The translations under genes and the position numbers were made by a program. A stretch of DNA of 64,000 bases from Oreohelix idahoensis (taxonomy: Eukaryota > Mollusca > Gastropoda > Stylommatophora > Oreohelicidae), in assembly GCA_024509875.1 (NCBI GenBank), contig JAMPIV010012225.1:62001-126000 (forward strand), in the 5' to 3' direction. The notes beneath the pieces are model-generated. The model was not told the origin of the DNA. It made no database searches and saw only the letters and a program-made list of their open reading frames with translations. Below are positions 48,857 to 58,585 of the stretch, in pieces (the stretch's first letter is position 1; every line of letters starts with the position of its first letter).

Positions 48857-49665
48857 GGAAGATCCTATATACCCGCTGGTAATAGGATGTAAATATGTCT
48901 TTTTGGGTGACCCAGTAAAACCTGTTGTCATGGCAGCAAACCATACCAGGTCGAGCACCAAAAAAGGAGGAGGGAGATCCAATAAACATTCATCGTACAA
49001 AGATGAAAAAGGCTCAAACAGCAGACAGCACATTGAAGCCTTGTTTTGGCAAATTGCCAAAGGCCCATAACCCTCCAGAGAAAGGAGACTACTATATGGA
49101 AAATGGTCTACTCTACAGACAAGCTGGAAAAGGACCTAAAAGGCATGGACAGCTGGTAGTGCCAAAATTCTATAGGGAGGAAATTATGGAGCAAGAGCAT
49201 GCTACATCAGGCAGTGGCCACAGATGAAAAGGGGCCACTGGTCAAAATATAGCATTGCGATATTACTGGCCAGGAATAATTGAAGACATAAGTCGGTATA
49301 TGAAATCCTGTTCAGAATGTAACCAGGTAACCTCATTCAGAAGCGTAGACCAGTTACAGGACCTAGGGAAGCATTGTTGCGGACGTAGGCCCACAAAGAA
49401 AATACACCAGAGAAAACAACAGGTAGATACAGTGATAAAGAGAAAACAAAATCACAACAAGTCTACTGTTACACCAGTAACCATGGCAACTCTCCGTATT
49501 GTACAGAGAGGGAACGAGAGACACCCCACCCCGACTAGATATTTGTCGGAACACCATGGCCTGGATCCTTTGGAAAATTTGGTTAGTCAGCAACCAGTAT
49601 TAAAAAAGCTGCAGAAACAAACCCGAACCAAAGGAGGTAGGAACCAGGGCTGTACCAACAGTTGA
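48837..49665 (+). pseudogene. Protease end and integrase N-terminal zinc finger, core deleted
   Basis: Two successive frames. The first (48837-49067) gives YPLVIGCKYVFLGDPVKPVV, the end of the protease region. The second (48925 on) gives STLKPCFGKLPKAHNPPEKG, ENGLLYRQAGKGPKRHGQLV and EQEHATSGSGHR. After an in-frame TGA (49225-49227) it continues with LRYYWPGIIEDISRYMKSCSECNQV. These correspond to residues 45-203 of the intact integrase at 58582-59823, including the HHCC finger. The D,D-35-E catalytic core is absent: the next 300 bases are unrelated or scrambled. An internal deletion therefore removed the core while leaving integrase sequence upstream of RT. Confidence 0.85.
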
Positions 49666-49829
49666 GGGAGACAGGCCCCACTTCGGTATACTGCCCCTTA
49701 CAATAGAAATAGGTGTGGGTCCGGCAACGTTGTTGTATTGCCGTCCCCATACACAGTCCACTGGAAGCATTGCTGTGGACATGGACTGAACAATAGCAAG
49801 CACAAACACTCAAGGATGAGATTGACTAT

Positions 49830-51054
49830 CTCTTAAAAGAGAATTATTTCAAAGTCTGAATCTCCCTATAGCTCAAGAGTGGTGCTATTAAGGAAGCCTA
49901 GTGGTGAACACAGGTTATGTATTTACTACAAGAAGCTATATGCGATCACAGAATCTCAGGTTGACCCATTACCTGACACCAACCAGCTGTTCTCTACACT
50001 GAGTAAGGCTAGGTATTTATCGAAGCTAGATCTAAGCAAGGGATACTACCAAATACCAGTGAAACCAGAAGTTAGGAAAATGCTGGCATTTAGTACATCA
50101 GACGAACACTACGAGTTTAATGTACTACCCTTTGGGCTGAAAAATGCTCCAAGTATCTTTTCAATAATGAGGAAATTGTTGGAACCTCTACAAAATCCCC
50201 ATATCACTAACTTTATGGATGACATTCTTGTTGCTACAAACACATTTGAAGAGCATATAGTAGCGCTCTCCATGTTGTTTGACAGACTGAGAGCCATTGG
50301 ATTGACTGCACGTCCAACCAAGTGCTATATCGGTTGTAAGGAGTTGGAATTCTTAGGTCACACTATTTCTACAGGTCATATGTCTCCTGACCCAAAGAAT
50401 ATAGAGAAGTTAAAGAAGGCACCCAGACCTCAAACGAAGAAAGATGTGAGATCATTCGTGTCATTATGTGGGTTCTATCAGAAGTACATACCCCACTTTA
50501 ACTCTCTGTGTGCACCATTAACTAACTTAACGAAGAAAGGACAGCCTGACAAAATCCAATGGAATGCTGATTGTGAAAAAGCTTACACAGAGCTAAAAGC
50601 AAAACTCACCAGCAAACCAATCCTTACGCTACCCGATATCACACAGGAATTTGTATTAAGGGCGGACGCTAGCACTATAGGTATTGGTGCAACTCTCTTG
50701 AAGAAATCAAAAGCCCTGCCGGAGGAACTTTTACCAGTCGCCTACGCCAGTAGGAAGCTGAATGCAGCTGAGTTGAACTACTCGACCATAGAGAAAGAAT
50801 GTTTGGCTCTAATTTGGTCCATCGACAAATTTTCACCTTACCTGTATGGGACACACTTCATTGTCCAAAGCGATCACCAGCCTTTAACTTTCTTGGCTGC
50901 ATCTAAAAAGTTAAATTCGAGATTGTTAAGGTGGAGTCTGCTTCTGGCGCCTTATTCCTTTACCGTGAATTACATTCCGGGAAGAGACAATGTAGGAGCG
51001 GATTTTTTAAGTCGACAACCTATTACTCTGGTAGGACAGACGCAAAATGATTAA
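49830..51054 (+). pseudogene. pol: Gypsy reverse transcriptase and RNase H
   Basis: The frame begins in the RT N-terminus (DEIDYLLKENYF) and meets a TGA at 49857-49859, then is open for 391 residues from 49879. Motifs: LSKLDLSKGYYQIP (first Asp), FNVLPFGLKNAPS, FMDD at residues 112-115 and FLGHTIS. RNase H shows RADASTIGIGA (Asp263), IEKECLALIW, VQSDHQPL and GRDNVGADFLSR, all four acidic positions present. It ends at 51054, followed within 45 bp by the purine tract and 3' LTR. No integrase follows RNase H, confirming the unusual order. The nearest relative in the window is 56739-58060. Confidence 0.92.
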
Positions 51055-51096
51055 CTACAGCAGGTGTTTACACTTCAGCTATGACAGGTCACAGCT

Positions 51097-51110
51097 AGGA
51101 AAGGATGGGG
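51097..51110 (+). promoter_or_regulatory. Polypurine tract of Gypsy element 1
   Basis: aggaaaggatgggg directly before the 3' LTR (starts TGTCGTGG at 51114). This is the expected plus-strand primer site. Confidence 0.8.
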
Positions 51111-51113
51111 CTA

Positions 51114-51149
51114 TGTCGTGGAACGAGCTGTGTAAACACACTACTTTGT
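51114..51149 (+). repeat. 3' LTR of Gypsy element 1, first 36 bp
   Basis: TGTCGTGGAACGAGCTGTGT to ctactttgt, matching 45741-45776. It is cut by the nested LTR element and resumes at 54132 after the TTGT duplication. Confidence 0.95.
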
Positions 51150-51763
51150 TGTGACAGCGCCATCTTGAGGTCTGTCGTTCTAGGCGCTGGCCCCATCTGG
51201 GCAGTCATATTGTCTATGTGGTTTAGTGCCTTTTGATCACGTTATCTTCGAGCAGATTTATTACAAGGCCATAATATATGCCTACATATTAGTTGTGTTT
51301 TTGCTCTAGAAATAGTTGTGTAAATTTGTGTTTTCATGCATTCTGGAGCAATAATCGCGTGTGTTATCTGTGTGGCGCAGATTAATACGCGAGCGCGCAG
51401 TAAATTGAGTGGTTAGGCCAGGGCTTATAAAAAGGGGTAGCAAGCGGCGAAACCGGTCTATGTTTGAGAGAGCCGCCCAGTGAGAACAGACTAAGAAGAC
51501 ACACAAGAGCCAAGCTGTAAATGCCTTGAGCACTCTATGAACACTGACTGGGTGTTTGTTGGATTGTTTGTTGGATTGTTTGTTTGGTGTTCGGTAGAAT
51601 TAAATGTTGATCTGCTTAAGGCTTTGGGTTGCTTGAATTGTTAAGTCTGCTGCTGAGAGGGTTGCAAGCAACCAATAATTGCAACCCCTGTCAAACGATC
51701 CTTTATAAATTTTCTTAGTGCACGGGTCTTGGGTGTGAGGTAACACCTAGCGCCCCTGTCACA
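51150..51763 (+). repeat. 5' LTR of nested element
   Basis: TGTGACAGCGCC... to ...CGCCCCTGTCACA. Contains a TATA-like cttataaaaagg at 51425-51436, likely its promoter. Confidence 0.96.
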
Positions 51764-51765
51764 AG

Positions 51766-51785
51766 TGGCGTCGTCGGCAGGATTG
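51766..51785 (+). promoter_or_regulatory. Primer-binding site of nested element
   Basis: TGGCGTCGTCGGCAGGATTG, two bases after the LTR. It starts with the obligatory TGG and resembles the TGGCG...AGGAT sites of Gypsy elements. The tRNA is not identified. Confidence 0.7.
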
Positions 51786-51888
51786 ACAGACAGCACGCAG
51801 TGAAGCAACTCTTCAGCAATCAGAGCAGCAACAGCCGAAACCGTAGAACACCCAGTTCAGTGCAAGGCGAGGGACGGGATCATCCAGT

Positions 51889-52242
51889 TTGTCAAGATTT
51901 CTAGTCAACTCTACTAGCAACAAGATGGCGGCACGCAACACACGCGCTGCAAGTAGAACTGATAACGAAGATGTGGCTGAGGTGGATGACCCTGTGGTAG
52001 GGCTGGAGCGTCAACAAGAACGAGTGCAGTACATCGTGGTACCTACTCACAAGAGAGTGCGGTGCTTTGGGGAGCGCACGGGTCCTACGGCTGAGGAATA
52101 TGTCAGAGAGGTGAGAGCTGCCTGGAGAGTAGGGATGATGAGTAAAGAGGACCAGGCAGATGTTATTCTTGACAGTGTGACCCCAAGTGTCCGCAGGGAG
52201 CTGAGGATTCAGGCTTTCACGAAGTGTTTGAAAGTGTTGTAA
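51889..52242 (+). pseudogene. Nested element Gag, N-terminal frame
   Basis: 117 residues; the likely start is MAARNTRAASRTDNEDVAEV at 51925. Contains FGERTGPTAEEYVREVRAAW, the start of a capsid-like domain of Gypsy Gag. The frame stops at 52242, but the domain continues in the next frame (VFESVVRAQRQNNVTPLAP). A one-base shift at about 52212-52222 separates the two. I see no slippery heptamer, so a mutation is more likely than programmed frameshifting. Confidence 0.75.
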
Positions 52243-53519
52243 GGGCACAAAGGCAGAACAACGTCACTCCCTTGGCGCCATCCTTTCTTCGTGACCAGTT
52301 TGCTGCTTGTCTGAGAGATGACCTAGTAAGAAAGCTTGCAAAGGAAATGATCATCAAGGAGCCAACAGCATCGTTCACGTCGGTGAGGGACTATGCCCTA
52401 CGGTTTTTGGAGACTGAGCCCACTTCTGGGGCTGGTGTTGCCAGTGTCGAAGCAGGTTCGGGGGCTGGTGTTGCCAGTGTTGAAGTGGCAAGAACAGAGA
52501 CTGTGTCAGATACGCATGCATTAAACGCAGAAGTAGAGCGGCTGAGAGCACAGGTGGCTCAATTAGAGGCTAAAATTGATGCGATGTCTCAGGAGCAGGG
52601 GAGACGTACCAGGACAGTTCGTTGTTTTAGATGCAGAGAACTAGGCCACGTACAGAATCGATGTCCACAAAGCATTAAACTAGACCCCTCTGCGGCTGGG
52701 AGTCAGGTTACAGAAGGGGAGCAGAATGGCTCAAAGATAAAGATGGTTGGTGGTCGACCGGAGTGTGAGGTGCTTATTGCAGGGAAGAAAGTCAAAGGCG
52801 GCCAGGGATGTAAGGGTAGCAGGAGGCGACCCAGGGCACCAAGGAAGCCTAGGAAAATAAGATGCTTCAACTGTGGAGACCTTTCGAACCACATGGCAGC
52901 CAAGTGTCCCCAGGGCCCGCTTCCTAAGCGATGTTTCCATTGTAGGTCCCCGGACCATTTGATATCGGTTTGCCCATCAAAGAGCGCCCTCTCTAAGCGT
53001 ACCAACACATCTACATTGCCGTCACAGTGCAACCCAAGAGATGGCCGTGGCAACTGTCACCATAAGGGCGCCAGGAAAAGTGGTCGACATTTAGAGGAGG
53101 AGACTCATCTAAAACTCGTTGAAGGACACGTTTCCAGGCTACGAGAGGCGCACGTAAGAGCAGAGCCACCGTTGCGGAGTTTTGCAGCAGTCCGGAAAGA
53201 GAGATGTGACAGGCTGTCGTGTTCTACTCCACTACAGGTCGGAGATTTGGTGAAGAAGAGAATGCACGACGCTGAGAGATCCGAGATTCGTGATATGTGG
53301 TCAGAAGACGAGTACGTTGTAGTTCGTGCTCCCACAATGACAGGGGGTCCATATATCATCCAACGAATGGACAGAGCGAGTCCGAGCATTAGAGTAACCA
53401 GCAATGACCTGAGACGAAGTGAAGGAAAAGGTGATCCTCCAGATTTGGAGAATACGACTGAAGCGCCTGATTTAGTGCAGTTGTCGGGACGACAACAAAA
53501 TCAGGCGGGGAATATGTGA
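52224..53519 (+). CDS. Nested element Gag C-terminal part fused to integrase-like tail
   Basis: 431 residues. Residues 1-70 finish the capsid (SFLRDQFAACLRDDLVRKLA). About 72-92 holds an 11-residue tandem repeat (GAGVASVEA/V), and 95-125 a coiled coil. Three zinc knuckles follow: CFRCRELGHVQNRC, CFNCGDLSNHMAAKC (one residue longer than canonical CCHC) and CFHCRSPDHLISVC. From about residue 290 the protein changes character: HVSRLREAHVRAEPPL, KERCDRLSCSTPLQVGDLV, then WSEDEYVVVRAP and GGPYIIQRMD. This resembles the post-catalytic tail of a Gypsy integrase (small barrel). Protease, RT, RNase H and integrase core appear to have been removed by one in-frame deletion. The frame runs four bases into the 3' LTR (stop TGA 53517-53519). 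Confidence 0.8.
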   Translation: MFESVVRAQRQNNVTPLAPSFLRDQFAACLRDDLVRKLAKEMIIKEPTASFTSVRDYALRFLETEPTSGAGVASVEAGSGAGVASVEVARTETVSDTHALNAEVERLRAQVAQLEAKIDAMSQEQGRRTRTVRCFRCRELGHVQNRCPQSIKLDPSAAGSQVTEGEQNGSKIKMVGGRPECEVLIAGKKVKGGQGCKGSRRRPRAPRKPRKIRCFNCGDLSNHMAAKCPQGPLPKRCFHCRSPDHLISVCPSKSALSKRTNTSTLPSQCNPRDGRGNCHHKGARKSGRHLEEETHLKLVEGHVSRLREAHVRAEPPLRSFAAVRKERCDRLSCSTPLQVGDLVKKRMHDAERSEIRDMWSEDEYVVVRAPTMTGGPYIIQRMDRASPSIRVTSNDLRRSEGKGDPPDLENTTEAPDLVQLSGRQQNQAGNM

Positions 53520-54127
53520 CAGCGCCATCTTGAGGTCTGTCGTTCTAGGCGCTGGCCCCATCTGGGCAGTCATATTGTCTATGTGGTTTAGTGCCTTTTG
53601 ATCACGTTATCTTCGAGCAGATTTATTACAAGGCCATAATATATGCCTACATATTAGTTGTGTTTTTGCTCTAGAAATAGTTGTGTAAATTTGTGTTTTC
53701 ATGCATTCTGGAGCAATAATCGCGTGTGTTATCTGTGTGGCGCAGATTAATACGCGAGCGCGCAGTAAATTGAGTGGTTAGGCCAGGGCTTATAAAAAGG
53801 GGTAGCAAGCGGCGAAACCGGTCTATGTTTGAGAGAGCCGCCCAGTGAGAACAGACTAAGAAGACACACAAGAGCCAAGCTGTAAATGCCTTGAGCACTC
53901 TATGAACACTGACTGGGTGTTTGTTGGATTGTTTGTTGGATTGTTTGTTTGGTGTTCGGTAGAATTAAATGTTGATCTGCTTAAGGCTTTGGGTTGCTTG
54001 AATTGTTACGTCTGCTGCTGAGAGGGTTGCAAGCAACCAATAATTGCAACCCCTGTCAAACGATCCTTTATAAATTTTCTTAGTGCACGGGTCTTGGGTG
54101 TGAGGTACCCCTAGCGCCCCTGTCACA
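53515..54127 (+). repeat. 3' LTR of nested element
   Basis: Near-identical to 51150-51763. The Gag-tail stop codon overlaps its first bases. Confidence 0.96.
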
Positions 54128-54131
54128 TTGT

Positions 54132-55254
54132 TAAATCCCTATGTCGAGAGCCCAGCCAATCAACGCACAGTTGCTGAACCGGAATAAATTACTGGTCGTG
54201 GCCATCTTGTTCACGCAAGATGGCGGACGAAAACTGAATAAAATTAGGCTGTACGAGCAAAAGACGAAACTGCAGGAAACCAATCAGCTTGCTCCGCCAG
54301 GAACCAACCAAAAGCTTTGCTTAAGCATTCACCTACCTATATAATCGGGCGAGATTTTATGCAAAGGCACGCAACACCGAACACGAAGCCAGAGACGACC
54401 GACTGTGTGAGAGGAGCTGTCAACCTGATTTATTGCTTGCCTGAGAGCATTGACCTGCAGCCTGCTTCGCTAAGTCGAGTCAAAATCTGGCCTGTTTAAA
54501 TCTTGGAGGGTTTTATTCGTGTCATAAAAACTGAGATCGTGGGTCGTCAGTCCAGCTGCCTGGAACTCCGCAGGAGCATAGAGATTGCACAGAATCTACA
54601 TCTTTAGTCCCCCTCAGTCTTGGGTGGGCTAAAGGAACGATCTTCAGCCGGTTTTGTGTCAACCAAACCAAGAACTTCTAAGAGATGAGTACACATTAGT
54701 ACCATTTCTGTCAGCATTGTGAGCAAAAATTAGTGTCAGTGACGAGAAAGTGATTTAGCGTAGACAGAGACAATAATAACAGCATAGCTGATAAATGTTA
54801 TATACTTAATTAACAGTACAGCTGATACATTTACTTTTAATGATTAACAGCACAGCTGGTATAAATTTGTTTCCTATAATTGGAAGACTTGTAATATATA
54901 TATAAATATATGTGAATCATATGTAAACTTACAAATCCATTACATTCCATTTTTCAACATTCACCCTTCAGCACAAGAGTAGATAGTATATATACTAAAT
55001 AAATAATAAGGAAATTGTATTTGAACGACTTGTCAATTTTATCTTTGTTAAGTAAAATTTGTTTCCTTGTTTATTAATATCACAGTTAGTTACACAGCGG
55101 AGGTGGCACTTTATGTCGGTCTCCTCTCTACTATTGTTTCGAGATCAGAACATTCACAGCCGTAACTAATTTGTGATACCAGTAGTTCTCTCAGACACTG
55201 GGACTTCACCATTTTCTACACTGACCTTAGAGCCAAATAAAACCTCACGCCACA
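54132..55254 (+). repeat. 3' LTR of Gypsy element 1, remainder
   Basis: Continues taaatccctatgtcgagag, matching 45777-47040, to ...ctcacgccaca. The CCAGC target duplication follows. Confidence 0.95.
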
Positions 55255-55259
55255 CCAGC

Positions 55260-55966
<707 letters not shown>

Positions 55967-55980
55967 AAGGAAACTTCAAC

Positions 55981-56399
55981 ATATAAGGAAGGGAAACCCG
56001 AGACCTGTAAACGGTACATTAATATGAAACAAACATAAAGGTACTCGTATGTTTTCAGGCACTCGTAAGAAATAAAGAAGTAGAACACTAGACAACAGAA
56101 AAACAACAGACATGAGTGGCTTACCCAGGATTTGAACACTGGACCTTCCGTGCGACAACCCCGCCTAGCTATGCAAACGAATCACACTATCCTCCCTGCC
56201 ATCTAGGTGATGCGTAGATGGCAGGGAGGATAGTGTGATTCGCTTGCATAGCTAGGTGGGGTTGTCGCATGGAAGGTCCAGTGTTCAAATCCTTGGGTAA
56301 GCCACTCATGTCTGTTGTTTTTCTGTTGTCTAGTGTTCTACTTCTTTATTTCTTACGAGTGCCTGAAAACATACCTTTATGTTTGTTTCATATTAATTT
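55981..56399. mobile_element. Head-to-head inverted SINE dimer (fold-back) with 13-bp TSD
   Basis: Arms 56018-56205 and 56215-56398 are inverse complements with few differences, around a 9-base loop (ggtgatgcg, 56206-56214). Each arm reads, from the centre outward, tagatggcagggaggatagt, then a tRNA-like segment with a B box GTTCAAATCC, then a non-tRNA tail. It is thus a tRNA-derived SINE present twice, head to head. The whole is flanked by AAGGAAACTTCAA (55967-55979 and 56400-56412). The left arm has an extra about 37 bp next to the left repeat (atataaggaagggaaacccg...). The shared 13-bp duplication suggests that the dimer moved as one unit, or that a second copy inserted exactly at the first. 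Confidence 0.9.
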
Positions 56400-56412
56400 A
56401 AGGAAACTTCAA

Positions 56413-56738
56413 ACGCTGTACTTTCCACGTGCACTCTGCTCGTCATCGTAATACTGACAGCTCCGCTCGCGTAAAAACTCCGTTAGACAAGCGTTCTTCG
56501 CTCTCCTGAATAAATGACAGTTTCGAACGTATGTAAACAAGCTCGTAAGCTCGTGAAAGCAGGAAAAATAGGCGTGGCTAAAATATGAGTCAAGAGACAG
56601 CCAATTGCGTGGTTTCTGCATAGCAAAACGTAACCGCTAAATGAGGAGCAAAGGTGGTAGGATTAATGTAGGCTATATTTACATATACACGTCACAGTTC
56701 GTCCGGGCTTGAAGATATGAAACCCTTTCATGTCTCAT
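56413..56738. other. Non-coding part of the minus-strand Gypsy element
   Basis: No recognisable feature. cgtccgggcttgaagatatg near 56700 is weakly primer-site-like but in the wrong place to be used. Confidence 0.4.
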
Positions 56739-57300
56739 TTACGAAAATGAGCTGATGTTATCCGTATCTTCCGAGTGATTGCTATGTTCAGTTCCATCCT
56801 CCTCCTCCGTGCTCCAATTTCGACTCATAAAATCCGCTCCTACGTTGTCTATTCCTGGTATGTATTGTACTTTAAATGAATATACGCTTAACAGCAAAGC
56901 CCATCTTCTTTGCGTTAAATTCCTTATTGGCCCCAAGAAACGCCAGTAGAGCATGGTCCGTTTGCACTGTGAACGATACTCCATACAGATATTCATGGTG
57001 TCTCCTGATCCCGTGTGCAAGTGCTAAACATTCCCTCTCCACGGTCGATTAATTCCTCTCTGCTGTGTTCAGTTTTCGACTGCCGTATGCAACTGGAAAT
57101 AAGAGGTTCGGGTTATTTTCATCTGACTGTAGCAGTGTTGACCCGATTCCCTGTCTCGAGGTATCGACGCGCAATGTGAAGGGTTTCTTAAGGTCAGGTA
57201 ACCTTAGAATTGGGTATTTGGACAGTTGTTCCTTGAGTGTGACGTAAGAGTGTTCGCACTCTGAATTCTAAATAACGTTTTCAGGTTGCCCCTACTTTTT
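56739..57300 (-). pseudogene. RNase H of minus-strand Gypsy element 2
   Basis: The minus-strand frame 57020-56739 shows QRRWALLLSVYSFKVQYIPG and DNVGADFMSRNWS, the C-terminal RNase H block with its final Asp, ending in an acidic Ser-rich tail. The upstream RNase H part (57300-57020) is readable only in pieces, with stops and frameshifts. No integrase follows on the minus strand after RNase H. Confidence 0.8.
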
Positions 57301-58060
57301 GAGGTCAGTAAGAGGTGCTGTTAGGCCATTGAAATTTTTAATGAATTTCTGGTAATACCCACACAGTGATAGGAACGAACGCGTGTCTTTCTTCGTTTTC
57401 GGCCTCTTCGCTGCACGTATTTTCTCAACGTTTTGGCAACTGGCCACATGCAACCGTGAGAAATGGTATGCCCTAGGAAGTCAAGCTTTTCAAATCCGAT
57501 TAAACATTTGCTAGGTCTAGCTGTCAGGCCTGCTTCCTGTAGTCTCATGAGGAGCATAGCGACCGTAGCAAGATGTTCGTCGTAGTTTTCCGTTGCAATC
57601 AATATGTCGTCCATGAAATTGTCTATATGTTGACTTTGCAATGGTTCTAAAAGCTTTTTCATCATTCTCGTGAAGACTCCTGGTACGTTGTGCAAACCGA
57701 AAGGCATAACATTGAAAGTATAGTGTCCTTCGCTGGTGCTAAAAGCTAGCAGAGGTTTAATTTCCTCCTTGACTGGTATTTGGTAATAACCTTTACTCAG
57801 GTCAATCTTGGAGAAAATTCTTGCCTTGCTAAGCTTGGTGAACAGTTCAGAAGCGCTCTGGAGTGGCTTGGGCTGGAATTCCGTTACAGTATTAAGTAAA
57901 CGGTAATCGATGCACAGCCGAACTTCCTTATTGGGCTTCTGTAACAGTACTACGTTCGAACTATAAGGGGATGTAGACTCACTAATAATTCCAGCTTGAC
58001 GTAGCTTGTCTATTTCTCCGCGTAGCGTATCAGCTTTAGCATACGGGATCGGTAAACTCT
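57300..58060 (-). pseudogene. Reverse transcriptase of minus-strand Gypsy element 2
   Basis: Minus strand from about 58060: IDKLRQAGIISESTSPYSSN, VRLCIDYRLLNTVTEFQPKP, FSKIDLSKGYYQIP, FNVMPFGLHNVPGVF, NFMDDILIATE (FMDD box, about 57625-57614) and KLDFLGHTISHG. It has no ATG over the first half, as expected inside a polyprotein. A frameshift lies near 58030 (after RMLKLIRYAEK) and another near 57440. It is closely similar in motif wording to the RT at 49879. Confidence 0.88.
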
Positions 58061-58585
58061 GGTTCGCACAGGTGTCTCATTTGTCAACTTCATATTGAAA
58101 TCTGCGAGATGTGTTCGACCAAGTATGTCCGTTAAAACTGGTGAGTACTGTTTCAGTAGCGCCCTCGTTTCCGTCTGTTGTGCGTTTGAAAGAGTATCAC
58201 CGAATTTAACATCGTTGAAAGATTCCGTTTGTTGCAATAGATATTCCATACAACTATCGTCATCTTCCTCATCTTCTGTTGCTATGGCGACCGCCAGGAG
58301 ATGTTCGGGGGAAGGCGCCGGTCTTTCGAAATATTTTTTTAACAAATTTATATGGTAGACCTTTTCCTTTCCTTTAATAGAGATCTTGCAGTTTGTTCTC
58401 GAGATCTTTTTAAGGACGGTAAACGGCCCTTGCCATCCGATATGTAATTTGTTGTTCCCGGTTGGAAGTAGCAACAAAACTTTCTCTCCTGGTTGTAATT
58501 CTCTCTCTTTCGCTGCTCTATTGTATCGTTTATCGTGCTTCATGCGTGCTCGCTTAAGGTTAGCTGTTGCTAGATCCCATCCTAG
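58010..58585 (-). pseudogene. Integrase C-terminal tail and linker to RT, element 2
   Basis: The minus-strand frame 58543-58010 shows KRYNRAAKERELQPGEKVLL, WQGPFTVLKKISRTNCKISI and YHINLLKKYFERP. This is the GPY/F-type C-terminal module of a Gypsy integrase. An acidic linker (ATEDEEDDDSCMEY) follows, then TDILGRTHLADFNMKLTNET, the segment that in Gypsy polyproteins directly precedes RT. The physical join of integrase tail to RT start in one frame is direct evidence for the integrase-RT order. Confidence 0.9.

Larger units (their letters stand above)
51150..54127 (+). mobile_element. Nested LTR element encoding only Gag and an integrase-like tail (3.0 kb)
   Basis: Two LTRs of 614 and 613 bp (51150-51763, 53515-54127) with TGTGACA...TGTCACA ends, and a 4-bp duplication TTGT (51146-51149, 54128-54131). 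The interrupted LTR sequence is restored exactly by its removal. The LTRs differ at only about two sites in my comparison (attgttaag/attgttacg and gtaacacc/gtacccc), so insertion is recent. The interior (1.75 kb) has a primer site and one Gag-like gene but no protease, RT, RNase H or integrase core. It must be moved by enzymes supplied elsewhere, comparable to the TR-GAG class of non-autonomous elements. Confidence 0.95.
45741..55254 (+). mobile_element. Gypsy element 1 (Gmr1-like order), interrupted by a nested LTR element
   Basis: Two LTRs (45741-47040, and 51114-51149 plus 54132-55254) flank a Gag-protease, integrase zinc finger, then RT-RNase H interior. A perfect 5-bp duplication CCAGC lies at 45736-45740 and 55255-55259. 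The primer site follows the 5' LTR and a purine tract precedes the 3' LTR. Integrase sequence precedes the RT, the Ty1/copia-like order known for Gmr1-type Gypsy elements. The integrase catalytic core is deleted and there are several frameshifts, so it cannot be autonomous. The nested element occupies 51150-54127. Confidence 0.93.

Noticed and set aside
52205..52242. Programmed ribosomal frameshift in the nested Gag
   Set aside because: The shift falls inside the capsid, not at the Gag-Pol border, and no slippery heptamer with downstream structure is evident.
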